Assembly (NCBI GenBank): GCA_964436825.1
Contig: CAYTEO010000033.1
Location: 1-29,902 of the forward strand
Direction: 5' to 3'
Source: CAYTEO01 sp964436825
GTDB taxonomy: Bacteria > Krumholzibacteriota > Krumholzibacteriia > LZORAL124-64-63
Length of the DNA stretch: 29,902 bases
This document shows, piece after piece, positions 17,534 through 26,090 of the stretch. The translations under genes and the position numbers were made by a program. The notes under the pieces were generated by a model. The model worked only from the letters and a program-made list of their open reading frames with translations. It did not search any database and had not been told where the DNA came from. How positions within the stretch are numbered: position 1 is the first letter of the stretch; each line of letters starts with the position of its first letter.

Positions 17534-18199
17534 CTAGTCGCCGTAGAGCGCCTTGACCCGGCCCCAATTGAGCTGCTGGTTGGGCAGCGCCTCGTCGATC
17601 TGGAAATGACCGTCCACCCGCATGGCGTAGCCCGCGGGGATGGTCGCGCCCGTCTCCGGCAGGAACGTTCCGCCCACCGTGTAGGCACAGTCGGCGCACG
17701 GCTCGGCGATCATGTCGCCGCCCAGGCCGTCCAGGTTGCCCTGGAACGAACCACTCCCGTCGGGACCGTAGTAGATGGTGAAGTTCAGGAAACTGCCGCG
17801 GAAGAACAGCACACCGTCACTGAACGTTCCCGGAGAGACACCGTTGGGGGGATCGATTCCCCAGTCGGCGTTACGGGCCGGATCGACGTACATGTCCATG
17901 ATACCGCCACTATACACGACCATCGTCACGCCGTCACCCAGATATGTCCGCTGTTGCTCGACCAGGCCGTAGGCGTAGATCGTCAGCTCGTTGGCCCCGG
18001 TGTCCACCTCGTAGAGCGGATCGACGGAGTTGGCCACGGCCGTGAAGGAGAGAACCTCTCCCAGGTCGGCACTGACCGGAATGTCGGTCCAGCCGTAGCC
18101 CAGGTAGTCGATCCTGGGATAGACCTGGGCAAACACCGCCGACCCCATCACGAGGACAGCAAGGATCGCCAGCCAGGGTTGCACCTTGAACCTCTTCAT
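17534..18199 (-). CDS. Secreted protein A1 of duplicated A-B module (221 aa)
   Basis: ATG 18199 has GGAGGT five bases upstream. The signal peptide is MKRFKVQPWLAILAVLVMG plus SAVFA, and the mature protein begins QVYPRIDYLGYGW. No family is recognised. The paralog is A2 (26751-27428): in the aligned stretch from NADWGIDPPN to LDGLGG I count 38 identical residues of 52. Both keep a CADC cysteine pair, here EPCADCAYTVGGTF. The middle motif TFSDGVLFFRGSFL corresponds to TYTDGTLLLGG in B1, and IDYLG to FDFAG, so A and B look distantly homologous. The protein ends NWGRVKALYGD. The promoter at 18312-18340 starts a leader of about 100 bases. A1 and B1 form one operon. Confidence 0.8.
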   Translation of the reverse strand: MKRFKVQPWLAILAVLVMGSAVFAQVYPRIDYLGYGWTDIPVSADLGEVLSFTAVANSVDPLYEVDTGANELTIYAYGLVEQQRTYLGDGVTMVVYSGGIMDMYVDPARNADWGIDPPNGVSPGTFSDGVLFFRGSFLNFTIYYGPDGSGSFQGNLDGLGGDMIAEPCADCAYTVGGTFLPETGATIPAGYAMRVDGHFQIDEALPNQQLNWGRVKALYGD

Positions 18200-18311
18200 C
18201 GAGAACCTCCACGTTCAGCTTTTGAGATCGACGCTCCGGGATCCGGTCGCTATTCCCTGTCGATCCGGTTGCCCCCCGCCGGGTCACCGGCTGTTATTCT
18301 TACCCGCTGCA

Positions 18312-18340
18312 ATTCTAGCACGAAGACTGAATTTGCACAA
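18312..18340 (-). promoter_or_regulatory. Promoter of the A1-B1 operon
   Basis: On the minus strand, TTGTGC (18340-18335), 17 bp and TAGAAT (18317-18312; 5 of 6 to TATAAT). It lies in the most AT-rich patch of the region, between typA and A1, about 113 bp upstream of ATG 18199. Confidence 0.55.
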
Positions 18341-18401
18341 TAGGATTATTTCATGCCGCATAATGCACATAAATCGCGGATCGCGCAGGGAGCAGCGTCA
18401 T

Positions 18402-20216
18402 TCACCACCCGGAGACGCCGGCCTGTTTCCTGGCCCTCTTGCGGGCATTCTCGTCCAGCAGTGCCTTGCGCATCCGGATGCTGCGGGGCGTGACCTCGAC
18501 GTACTCGTCGGGGTTGATGTGCTCCAGGCACTCCTCCAGCCCCATCGTCACCGGTGGGGCGACCCTGAGCTTCCGGTCGGCGCGGGCAGCGCGCACGTTC
18601 GTCAACTGCTTTGCCTTCTGGGCGTTGACCAGGATGTCGTCCTCCTTGTTGTGTTCGCCGATGACCTGACCCGTATAGAGAACGTCTCCCGGCTGGACGA
18701 AGAACCTTCCGCGGTCCTGCAGCCCGTCCAGGGCGAAGGCGTTGGCCGGTCCCTCGCCGCGGCTGATGATGCTGCCGGTCTGACGCTGGGGGATGCTCCC
18801 CTTGAAGTACTCGTACTGGAAGAAGCGGTGGTGCATGACGATCTCGCCGCCGGTGGCCCGCAGCATCCGGCTGCGGAAGCCGATCAGGCCTCGACTGGGG
18901 ACCCGGAACTCCAATCGCGTGCGGCTCTCGCCCTGCTCCATGCGCTCCAGCTCGCCGCGCCGGCGGGCGGCCTCCTCGATGACGGTCCCCTCCAGACCGG
19001 TCGGGACGTCGACCGTCAGCACCTCCACCGGCTCGGCCTTGCGGCCGTCGATCTCCCGGTAGATGACCTGGGGACGGCCGACCATGAACTCGTACCCCTC
19101 GCGCCGCATGCTCTCCATGAGGATGGAGAGATGGAGGATCCCCCTGCCGCTGACACGGAAGGTGTCGGCGGTCGCGGTGTCCTCGATGCGCAGGGCCACG
19201 TCCTTCTCGGCCGCCCGGCGCAGCCGCTCGCGGAGCTGGCGGCTGGTGACGAACCGGCCCTCCCGGCCGGCGAAGGGACCGTCGTTGACCATGAAGTGCA
19301 TGGCCAGGGTCGGCTCGTCGACGGCGATCAGGGGCAGCGGCTCGGGGCACTCGGGATCGGCCAGCGTGTCGCCGATGTCCACCCCCTCGAGGCCGACGAC
19401 CGCCGCGATGTCGCCGCAGGCCACCCGGTCCACCTCCCGCCGGCCCAGGTTGTCGAAGACGAACAGCTGCTTGACCTGGGCGTCGACCCGGCTGCCGTCG
19501 CGCTTCAGCAGGACCGCCGGACGGCGAGCATGGAGCGTGCCGCGGACGATCCGGCCCACGGCGATCCGCCCCACGTAGTCGCTGTGGTCCATGGCCGCCA
19601 CCAGCATCTGGACGGGCCCCTCCCGGACCGGCGGCGACGGGACGTGGCGGACGATCATCTCCAGCAGGGGCGAGAGGTCGCGCCGCTCGTCCTCCAGCTC
19701 GTCGATCGCCCATCCCTCGCGACCCGAGGCGTAGACGCCCCGGAAGTCGAGCTGTTCGTCCGAGGCGTCCAGCTCGACGAACAGGGAGAAGACCTCGTCC
19801 AGCACCTCGTGTGGCCTCGCGCCGGGACGGTCGACCTTGTTGATGACCACCACCGGTGTCAGGTCGAGCTGCAGCGCCTTCTGCAGGACGAACCTGGTCT
19901 GGGGCATGGGCCCCTCGAAGGCGTCGACCAGCAGCAGGACACCGTCGGCCATCTTCAGGACCCTCTCGACCTCGCCGCCGAAGTCGGCGTGGCCCGGGGT
20001 GTCGATCAGGTTGATCCGCACGTCCCGGAAACGGACGGAGAAGTTCTTGGCCGTGATCGTGATCCCGCGTTCCCGCTCCAGATCCCCGGAGTCGAGGTAC
20101 CGCTCCCGGACCTGCTGACCCTCCCGGAAGACGTGGCACTGGCGGAGGATCTGGTCCACCAGGGTCGTCTTGCCGTGATCGACGTGGGCGATGATGGCGA
20201 CATTGCGGATCGGCAC
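18402..20216 (-). CDS. typA: GTPase TypA/BipA (604 aa)
   Basis: TypA is a ribosome-associated translational GTPase of the EF-G family that acts in ribosome assembly and stress or cold adaptation. G1 is AHVDHGKTT (10-18), the switch region is ERERGITITAKNF, G3 DTPGHADF, G4 NKVD, followed by the EF-Tu-like domain 2 and EF-G-like domain III and V. The TypA-specific C-terminal domain is visible as GGEIVMHHRFFQYEYFKG, IISRGEGPANAFALDGLQDRG and VIGEHNKEDDILVNAQKAKQLTN. Length of about 604 is exactly normal. The start is GTG 20216 with GAGGTG seven bases upstream. It is the last gene of a run of five minus-strand genes and may be read with them; I see no convincing own promoter in the 84-bp gap upstream. 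Confidence 0.97.
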   Translation of the reverse strand: MPIRNVAIIAHVDHGKTTLVDQILRQCHVFREGQQVRERYLDSGDLERERGITITAKNFSVRFRDVRINLIDTPGHADFGGEVERVLKMADGVLLLVDAFEGPMPQTRFVLQKALQLDLTPVVVINKVDRPGARPHEVLDEVFSLFVELDASDEQLDFRGVYASGREGWAIDELEDERRDLSPLLEMIVRHVPSPPVREGPVQMLVAAMDHSDYVGRIAVGRIVRGTLHARRPAVLLKRDGSRVDAQVKQLFVFDNLGRREVDRVACGDIAAVVGLEGVDIGDTLADPECPEPLPLIAVDEPTLAMHFMVNDGPFAGREGRFVTSRQLRERLRRAAEKDVALRIEDTATADTFRVSGRGILHLSILMESMRREGYEFMVGRPQVIYREIDGRKAEPVEVLTVDVPTGLEGTVIEEAARRRGELERMEQGESRTRLEFRVPSRGLIGFRSRMLRATGGEIVMHHRFFQYEYFKGSIPQRQTGSIISRGEGPANAFALDGLQDRGRFFVQPGDVLYTGQVIGEHNKEDDILVNAQKAKQLTNVRAARADRKLRVAPPVTMGLEECLEHINPDEYVEVTPRSIRMRKALLDENARKRARKQAGVSGW

Positions 20217-20300
20217 GGGTCACCTCGGAAAAGGGTGGATCGGGAACCGGAAGGAACAAGATGGTGCCGATCGGCGGGAATGGCCAGCCTGTTTGCCCGC

Positions 20301-21266
20301 TCAGCCCAGCGCCGCCACCGCCACGATCCGCCCCGGATCCAGGGACCGGCCCGGCTGGTCCGCCTCCCAGCGGTAGCAGGCCAGGTGCCCTCCCCTGGCG
20401 ACGCTCCAGTCCAGGCACGCCCAGTTGGGACCGACCGTCCGCTCCTCCCGGCGCCGCCAGTAGTGGCCGAAGAAGACCGCCGGGGCGTCGGTCGGGTAGG
20501 GGGGATAGGCCGACAGGTCGACCCTGGCACCACTGCGCCGGAACCGCTCCCGGCACTCCTTCTCCGGCAGCAGGAGACGGTCCGCGGGATCGGTCAATTC
20601 CCCGTCCCACCAGCAGATCCGGGCATGGCGACGGTAGGCGCCGTCCCGGTCCCGGCAACGGACCTCGGGGGGCAGGGGGTGCTCCGGTCCCTTCAGCAGG
20701 ACCTCCACGACCTCGTGCTCCGCCGTGCCGGGGGTCGCCGCGGCGACGAGGAAGGTGTCGGGGACGGGTTGGCCGGCGCCATGCCAGGGCAATCCCCTGA
20801 CCGCCTCGACATGACGGTCCGACCAGCAGGCGTGGACGACCCGCGGCCCCGGCCCGGGCAGCTCCAGGACCAGCGGCAGGGTCCGCAGCCAGGCCAGGGT
20901 CTCCGCCAGCGCGGCCTCGTCGCCGGCGTACTCGTCCAGGAAGGCCCGGTGCTGGCCTATGTTCTTCGCGCTGTGCTCGCGCAGCGGCCGACCGGTCACG
21001 GGGTGGCGCGCGTGGAAGCAGAGGGCGTTGAACTCGTGGTTGCCCATGACCGCCAGGGCCGTCCCGGCCTCGACCATGGGGCGGACGATCTCCAGGACCC
21101 GCCGGCTGGCGGGCCCGCGATCGATGAAGTCGCCCAGGAAGATGACGCGGCGACCGTCGGGATGGCGATGACAGCCGTCTGCGAGGCGATAGCCGAGCCG
21201 AGCGAGCAGCAGCGCCAGCTCGTCGGCCCGGCCGTGGATGTCGCCGATCAGGTCACAGGGATGCAT
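20301..21266 (-). CDS. Calcineurin-like metallophosphoesterase (321 aa)
   Basis: ATG 21266; AGGAGGAG lies about 12 bases upstream and overlaps the TAG stop of the previous gene, so the two are translationally close. Metal-binding motifs of the PP1/diadenosine-tetraphosphatase-like phosphoesterases are present in order: LIGDIHGRADEL near residue 7, VIFLGDFIDRGPASRR near 45, and ALAVMGNHEFNAL near 73. Histidines in RVVHACWSDRH and VFFGHYWRR supply the later ligands. There is no signal peptide, so it is cytoplasmic. The family includes PrpE-like Ap4A hydrolases and Ser/Thr phosphatases; the substrate cannot be chosen from sequence. The C-terminal GHYWRRREER and LDWSVARGGHLACYRW fit the PrpE-like branch. 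Confidence 0.88.
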   Translation of the reverse strand: MHPCDLIGDIHGRADELALLLARLGYRLADGCHRHPDGRRVIFLGDFIDRGPASRRVLEIVRPMVEAGTALAVMGNHEFNALCFHARHPVTGRPLREHSAKNIGQHRAFLDEYAGDEAALAETLAWLRTLPLVLELPGPGPRVVHACWSDRHVEAVRGLPWHGAGQPVPDTFLVAAATPGTAEHEVVEVLLKGPEHPLPPEVRCRDRDGAYRRHARICWWDGELTDPADRLLLPEKECRERFRRSGARVDLSAYPPYPTDAPAVFFGHYWRRREERTVGPNWACLDWSVARGGHLACYRWEADQPGRSLDPGRIVAVAALG

Positions 21267-21283
21267 GGACGCCGCGGCTCCTC

Positions 21284-22960
21284 CTACTGCGCCGCAGGCG
21301 GCAGGTCCCACTCCGCGAACTGCTCGATGCGGATGTTGGCCTTCCCCATGGTCCGGTAGCGGACGCTCAGGTCGTAGTCCCAGCCCAGCAGGCTGGAATC
21401 GCCGCCGCCGCGGGTGGTGATCAGGAACCGGTTGGCGATCCCGCCGAAGCTGAAGCAGCGGTCCCCCTGCCACGGCTCGTCGCCGGCGTTGACGTCGACG
21501 GGGATCCAGCCGACACGCGGCAGGTAGATCTCTGCCCAGCGGTGGAAGGCGGTGTCGACCGAGGCGTCCTCGCCCCGCAGGACCAGGGAGCCGACGTAGC
21601 GGGCCGGGATCCCGGCCGCCCGGCACAGCGCCACGTAGGCGAACGTGTACTCGGAGCAGGAGCCGGTCCCGCGCTCGATCACCGTGGGCGCGATGTCCCA
21701 GCCGCCGACCATCTGGTAGTTGATCCGCCCGATGAGGAAGTCGTAGAGCTTCCGCGCGACGAAGTAGGGGTTGGTCTCCTCGCCCACCACCTCGCGGACC
21801 GTCTTCTGGATGAAGGGATCGCCGATCCTGTACTTGTCGGCGTCGACCAGGTACCGCTTGCGGATGTCGCGGGGGATCTCCTTCAGCGCGCCCACCTCGT
21901 GGGGGTAGATCTTCGTCGAGATCCGCGTGAAGGTCCCGACCGCCTCCAGGCGGTAGGAGCGGGTCGCGCCCACCTGCAGCTCGCCCAGGTCGTAGACGGC
22001 GACCCGCTGGCCCCACTGGTCGGTCTCCAGGCGAGCCCCCTCGGCCCAGGAGACACTCTCCAGGACCTGGTTGGGACCGTCCTCGGGCAGGGCCAGGACG
22101 ACGGTCCCGCCGGTGATCCGCCCGGGACCGAGGTTCTGGACGTCGCACCACAGGGTCACCTTGCCGCGGCGGGCGTCGTCGCGCAGGCAGCGGCCGTGGA
22201 GGTCGTCGACGCGGGCCCGGTAGAGGGTGTCGGTCTGGTAGTCGATGGCGAACAGCGTGCCGTCCTGGTACCAGAGTCCGTCACAGACCGGGCCGGGAGC
22301 GTCCAGGGGGAAGATCGCATACCCGGTCCGCACGTCGACCAGGTAGAGCCGGTCCCGCGAGCTGTCGGCGGCCCAGAGGTAGCCGCGGGGGTCGAAGGCC
22401 AGGGCCGAGATCCGGGGCGTCGGTGCGGGGATCTCCCGCAGGGTCGTCCCGTCCAGGGGATCGATCAGCTGCATGACCTCGCTGCCCCGGGCGGCGATCC
22501 AGAGGCGGCCTTCCCCGTCCGCCGCCACGGCGGTGACCCGCTCCAGGGGCGAGTCGATGGCGCGGACGCACTCGCCGCTGCCGGGGTCCAGGAAGTAGAT
22601 CTTCCCGTTCTCGCCGTCGGCGGCGGCCAGGAGCTTCCCGTCCCAGGTCAGGGCCGCCGGCTCGTAGGCGGGGTAGGGCAGCTCGCCGACGCGCCGGCCG
22701 TCGGCGTCCAGCAGGACGACGGCGTCCTCGTGGCGGTCGGTGACGACGAAGCGGTCCCCCGTCCGCGCCAGACCCACGGCGAAGTGGACCGGCAGGGGCG
22801 CGACCGTCTCGAACAGATCGGCGACGGGGGTCTCGCCCCCCTCCTGGCCGGTCCCGGCCAGGGAACACCTGCCGGACTGCTGATCGGTCGCGGCCGGCAC
22901 GGCCGCGGACTCCAGCAGCAGGGGAAGAAGCAGCAACAGAAGGGATCGGCGCAACGACAT
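21284..22960 (-). CDS. Secreted beta-propeller plus transglutaminase-like protein (558 aa)
   Basis: ATG 22960 has GGGAGGT six bases upstream. A signal peptide covers residues 1-24 (RRSLLLLLLPLLLESAAVPA). Residues ~45-275 form a propeller with repeated strands such as LLDADGRRVGELPYP, KIYFLDPGSGECVRAI, LIDPLDGTTLREIP and LYLVDVRTGYAIFPL. A ~100-residue beta domain follows. The C-terminal half is a transglutaminase/cysteine-protease-like domain: Cys435 in GTGSCSEYTFAYVALCRAAG, His473 in AFHRWAEIYLP and Asp489 in GWIPVDVN, at the normal spacing for the papain-like triad. Such domains cleave or cross-link peptide bonds. The combination suggests an envelope peptidase with a recognition propeller. 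It sits 17 bp before a metallophosphoesterase. Confidence 0.87.
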   Translation of the reverse strand: MSLRRSLLLLLLPLLLESAAVPAATDQQSGRCSLAGTGQEGGETPVADLFETVAPLPVHFAVGLARTGDRFVVTDRHEDAVVLLDADGRRVGELPYPAYEPAALTWDGKLLAAADGENGKIYFLDPGSGECVRAIDSPLERVTAVAADGEGRLWIAARGSEVMQLIDPLDGTTLREIPAPTPRISALAFDPRGYLWAADSSRDRLYLVDVRTGYAIFPLDAPGPVCDGLWYQDGTLFAIDYQTDTLYRARVDDLHGRCLRDDARRGKVTLWCDVQNLGPGRITGGTVVLALPEDGPNQVLESVSWAEGARLETDQWGQRVAVYDLGELQVGATRSYRLEAVGTFTRISTKIYPHEVGALKEIPRDIRKRYLVDADKYRIGDPFIQKTVREVVGEETNPYFVARKLYDFLIGRINYQMVGGWDIAPTVIERGTGSCSEYTFAYVALCRAAGIPARYVGSLVLRGEDASVDTAFHRWAEIYLPRVGWIPVDVNAGDEPWQGDRCFSFGGIANRFLITTRGGGDSSLLGWDYDLSVRYRTMGKANIRIEQFAEWDLPPAAQ

Positions 22961-23097
22961 GGTACGACCTCCCGGACGTGGCGGGGTGAACGTCTGGCGG
23001 TGAACTGCTGAACCATAACGGATCCGGCGACCCGGAGAAAGCCCCGGCCGGGCCGGACACCTGGTGCGGGACCGGGAACCACGACGGCCGGGCGGTG

Positions 23098-24510
23098 TCA
23101 GACCCGGCCCCGCGCCGCGTGGTCCTGGTCGTCCGGGCCGCGTCTCTCGATCAGCTCCCGCGCGAAGGCGATCCCCTCCTCCAGCGTCGTGATGACACCG
23201 TCGAGCTGGGCCTCGTAGCAGGCGTCGAGGATCGACTTGAAACGCGGTCCCGGCGCCAGCCCGAGCCCGATGAGGTGGCGACCCTTGACCAGGGGCCGGG
23301 GACGACTGTCCAGCACCTCCAGGAGCCGTGCCTGCTCCAGCAGCCAGTCGCCGGCGGGGAAACCGTCGAACGGGCGCGGATGACGCCCCATCTGGTCGGC
23401 GCGGGCCACCCGGACCAGCCGGTCGATCCGGCCCACGCGCCGGGCCAGCCGGCGGACGGCCGCGGCGCCGGCGCGTCCGTCGTACAGCTCCTGGGGCCGC
23501 AGGTGGTCGAGCACCAGGGGCAGGACCTGGTCGAAGACCTCCCGCTGGCGGGTCAGCCGCGCCAGGAAACGGCGCGCCACCTCGACACCGACCTCGCTGT
23601 GGCGGGGGGAGCGGATCCGGTCCCCGTCCCGGAAGCTCGTGGCCGGCTTGCCCAGATCGTGGCACAGGACGGCCAGCCCGACGATCCAGTCCTCCCACGG
23701 ATCGCCTGTCCGCTCGGAGGCGAAGGCGTCCAGGCACTGCAGGGTGTGGATCCAGACGTCCCCCTCGGGGTGCCAGCGGGCATCCTGGGGGCAGCCGATC
23801 AGGTCGTCCAGCTCGGGGAAGAAGCGCAGCCACTCCGACCGGCGCAGGAACTCCAGTCCCAGCGAGGGGCGGACACCCTTCAGCAGGAGCTTGCGCCACT
23901 CGGGCTCGAACCGCTCGGGGGCCAGCCCCTCCATGTCGAGGGACCGGCAGAGGTCGACGGTCGCCGCGGCGGCCGTCAGCTCGAAGCGGGCCACCAGCTG
24001 CATCCCGCGCAGGACGCGCAGCGGATCCTCGGCGAACTTCTCCGAGACGTGGCGCAGGACACGGCGGCGCAGGTCGGCCTCGCCGCCGACGGGATCGATC
24101 AGCTCGTCCCGCAGCGGATCGTACAGGATGGCGTTGATGGTGAAGTCGCGCCGCAGGACGGCTTCCCGCGGGGTCAGGGTGGGATCGGCCTGGACCAGGA
24201 AACCGCGGTGCCCCAGGCCGGTCTTGCTCTCCCGGCGCGGCACCGAGACGTCGACGGGCAGGCCGCGGAGCTTGAGGATCCCGAAGGCCTGCCCGACCCG
24301 GTCGATGGGGTGGCGCTCCGCCAGCAGGGCGTCCAGGCGGGCGGGGTCCAGCCCGTAGACCTCGATGTCGAAGTCGTCGGGCGGCCTCCCCAGCAGGGCG
24401 TCGCGAACGCAGCCGCCGACCAGCAGGGCCCGTCCTCCCGCCTCGGCGACGAGGCGGCAGATGGCGAGGATCGCCTCCCGCAGGGCGGGATCGCCGGGCT
24501 CCCATCTCAT
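23098..24510 (-). CDS. CCA-adding-type tRNA nucleotidyltransferase / poly(A) polymerase family, with HD domain (470 aa)
   Basis: The N-terminal class II nucleotidyltransferase domain has LLVGGCVRDALLGRPPDDFD (about 30-50), giving the GG and DxD metal-binding motifs, and RRDFTINAILYDPL (motif B) followed by DLRRRVLRHV and EDPLRVLRGMQLVARF. An HD phosphohydrolase domain follows with VLCHDLGKP and downstream VLDHLRP. This is the architecture of bacterial CCA-adding enzymes that carry an HD domain and of related poly(A) polymerases. Which nucleotides it adds cannot be told by eye. The start is ATG 24510, 22 bp after the upstream stop, with a weak ribosome site. It is the only candidate for tRNA 3' end repair here. 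Confidence 0.9.
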   Translation of the reverse strand: MRWEPGDPALREAILAICRLVAEAGGRALLVGGCVRDALLGRPPDDFDIEVYGLDPARLDALLAERHPIDRVGQAFGILKLRGLPVDVSVPRRESKTGLGHRGFLVQADPTLTPREAVLRRDFTINAILYDPLRDELIDPVGGEADLRRRVLRHVSEKFAEDPLRVLRGMQLVARFELTAAAATVDLCRSLDMEGLAPERFEPEWRKLLLKGVRPSLGLEFLRRSEWLRFFPELDDLIGCPQDARWHPEGDVWIHTLQCLDAFASERTGDPWEDWIVGLAVLCHDLGKPATSFRDGDRIRSPRHSEVGVEVARRFLARLTRQREVFDQVLPLVLDHLRPQELYDGRAGAAAVRRLARRVGRIDRLVRVARADQMGRHPRPFDGFPAGDWLLEQARLLEVLDSRPRPLVKGRHLIGLGLAPGPRFKSILDACYEAQLDGVITTLEEGIAFARELIERRGPDDQDHAARGRV

Positions 24511-24532
24511 CCGCTGCTCGTCCCCCCGTAGG

Positions 24533-25945
24533 TCAAGACTCTTCGCGATCCTCCCTGCGCAGGGCCCGCTCCAGGGCCAGGGCCGGTCCCCAGTGGCCGC
24601 GCTCCCGCAGCCAGCCCACCAGGCGGCGCGGCCGGAAGCTGCGGGCCAGGGAGAACAGGACGAAGCCCACGGTCACTGCCCGCAGGATCATCCAGAACAG
24701 CTCCTCCCACCGGGCGCCGGCGGCCAGGACGACCGTGCCGATGACCGCCAGGGGGAGCCAGAACACGGGCCGGGCCAGGTCGCGCAGCCCCTCCTGCAGG
24801 GCCCGGGTCCGGGAGGGAGGCGCGTCGATCTCGGCCAGTCCCTCCAGGCGCCTGGCCATCAGCTCCCGGAAGCGGGCCGGCAGCTCGCGCCTGCGGTGGA
24901 CATGGAGGGCCGCCGCCATCGCCACCAGCCCGCCCAGGCCGATCCACCCGGCGATCGCGGCCCCGACGGCGGGGTGGGCGATCCCCAGATGTCGTGTCAG
25001 CCAGTCGGTCAGGAACGTGTAGGCCCGCAGCAGGTCGTCTCCCACCAGCAGGTACTGCAGGGCGATCCCCTGGGCGGCGGCCCAGGCGCCCACCAGCCAG
25101 CCGCCGACAGCCACCCCCAGCACGTTCCAGCCCAGCAGCGACGTCGCGCCGCTGAACAGCAGTCCCTGGATGGTGATGGCCAGCATGGGCCGCAGGCGGC
25201 TCCCCGCCGGCGAGAGGGCCTTCAGCCCGGCGGAGATGAACGGCACCCAGACGACCCGCCGGCGCCGGCCCAGTCCCGACCCCGCGGCCGTCATCACGGC
25301 GGCCTGCAGGCCCGAGAGGATCATCCCGCGGCCCGGGACGTGCAGGCCGTGCAGGGCGGAACCGAGTCCCACCTCGATGCTCCCGGCACCGGCACCGTAG
25401 GTCCCCACGCGCTGCCAGTCCTCGTGCTCGCGGCACGCCGCCCGCAGGCGCTCCCAGGCATCGGGGGACCTGGCGTCGACGACCAGGTCGAAGGGCCGTC
25501 CCAGCTGCCCGGCGATCGTCTCGACCAGCCCTTCCCGGACCGAGAGGACGACGATGTCGGGGGCGGCCGCGACGAGATCGGGCCACAGGAGGACGTGACC
25601 GCCTCCGGCGGCCTCCAGCCTGCCGAACTCGTCCAGGACGACCAGGGGACGGGGCGGCTCGTCGCGGAGACGCCGGGCCCAGTCGCGGGCCTCGACCAGG
25701 GCCTGGTCGGAGAAGGTGTAGGCCGGCACCCCCCGGCCGGTGCGGCTGGCGAAGCGACGGGTGGTGCCGTCGCGGACCCATTCCAGGTCGTAGCCCGCGG
25801 CACCCATGTGGGGCTGGAAACGACGGACGGCGCGGGAGACGAACCCGTCCGCGGGCCGGCCCTGCGCCCGGGACCAGGCGGCCAGGGTCGCCAGCAGTGT
25901 CGTCTTGCCCGCTCCCACGGGTCCTGTCACGGCGATCAGCAGCAT
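24533..25945 (-). CDS. THEP1-like P-loop NTPase fused to a membrane domain (470 aa)
   Basis: Start chosen at ATG 25945 so that the protein begins MLLIAVTGPVGAGKTTLL, with Walker A at residues 8-16. Residues 1-170 resemble the nucleoside-triphosphatase THEP1 family (NTPase_1): GFVSRAVRRFQP, YTFSDQAL, and Walker B LVVLDEFGRLE. After residue ~200 comes a membrane part with several hydrophobic segments (AVMTAAGSGL, AITIQGLLFSGATSLLGWNVLG, VAVGGWLVGAWAAAQG, AAIAGWIGLGGLVAMAA, FWLPLAVIGTVVLAAGA). SAGLKALSPAGSRLRPMLAI is a notable juncture. The membrane part looks somewhat like a substrate-binding (S-component) module of energy-coupling-factor transporters. That is a guess from hydrophobicity pattern. 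Fusion of both parts in one chain is unusual to me. It heads the minus-strand run toward typA. Confidence 0.7.
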   Translation of the reverse strand: MLLIAVTGPVGAGKTTLLATLAAWSRAQGRPADGFVSRAVRRFQPHMGAAGYDLEWVRDGTTRRFASRTGRGVPAYTFSDQALVEARDWARRLRDEPPRPLVVLDEFGRLEAAGGGHVLLWPDLVAAAPDIVVLSVREGLVETIAGQLGRPFDLVVDARSPDAWERLRAACREHEDWQRVGTYGAGAGSIEVGLGSALHGLHVPGRGMILSGLQAAVMTAAGSGLGRRRRVVWVPFISAGLKALSPAGSRLRPMLAITIQGLLFSGATSLLGWNVLGVAVGGWLVGAWAAAQGIALQYLLVGDDLLRAYTFLTDWLTRHLGIAHPAVGAAIAGWIGLGGLVAMAAALHVHRRRELPARFRELMARRLEGLAEIDAPPSRTRALQEGLRDLARPVFWLPLAVIGTVVLAAGARWEELFWMILRAVTVGFVLFSLARSFRPRRLVGWLRERGHWGPALALERALRREDREES

Positions 25946-26034
25946 GGCCAAGATGTAATCCCCCCGCGGCGGACAGGCAAGACGCGATCGCACCCGCCCC
26001 CCCACCGGTCCGCGCGACTCCGGCCGACCAGACA

Positions 26035-26061
26035 GAGAGGGCCCCTGTACGGGGCCCTCTC
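26035..26061 (-). terminator. Perfect 11-bp stem-loop after B2
   Basis: GAGAGGGCCCC and GGGGCCCTCTC are exact reverse complements around TGTAC. It lies 30 bp beyond the B2 stop on the minus strand and 90 bp before the NTPase start. It has no T-run but a very strong stem, so it probably ends the A2-B2 transcript. Confidence 0.65.
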
Positions 26062-26090
26062 CGGCCAGCGGTCGGTCCGCGGCGGCGCGG

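Noticed and set aside
18186..21359. 1057-codon open frame on the plus strand
   Set aside because: It lies antisense to typA and the metallophosphoesterase, whose motifs are unmistakable. Long antisense frames are expected in DNA this GC-rich.
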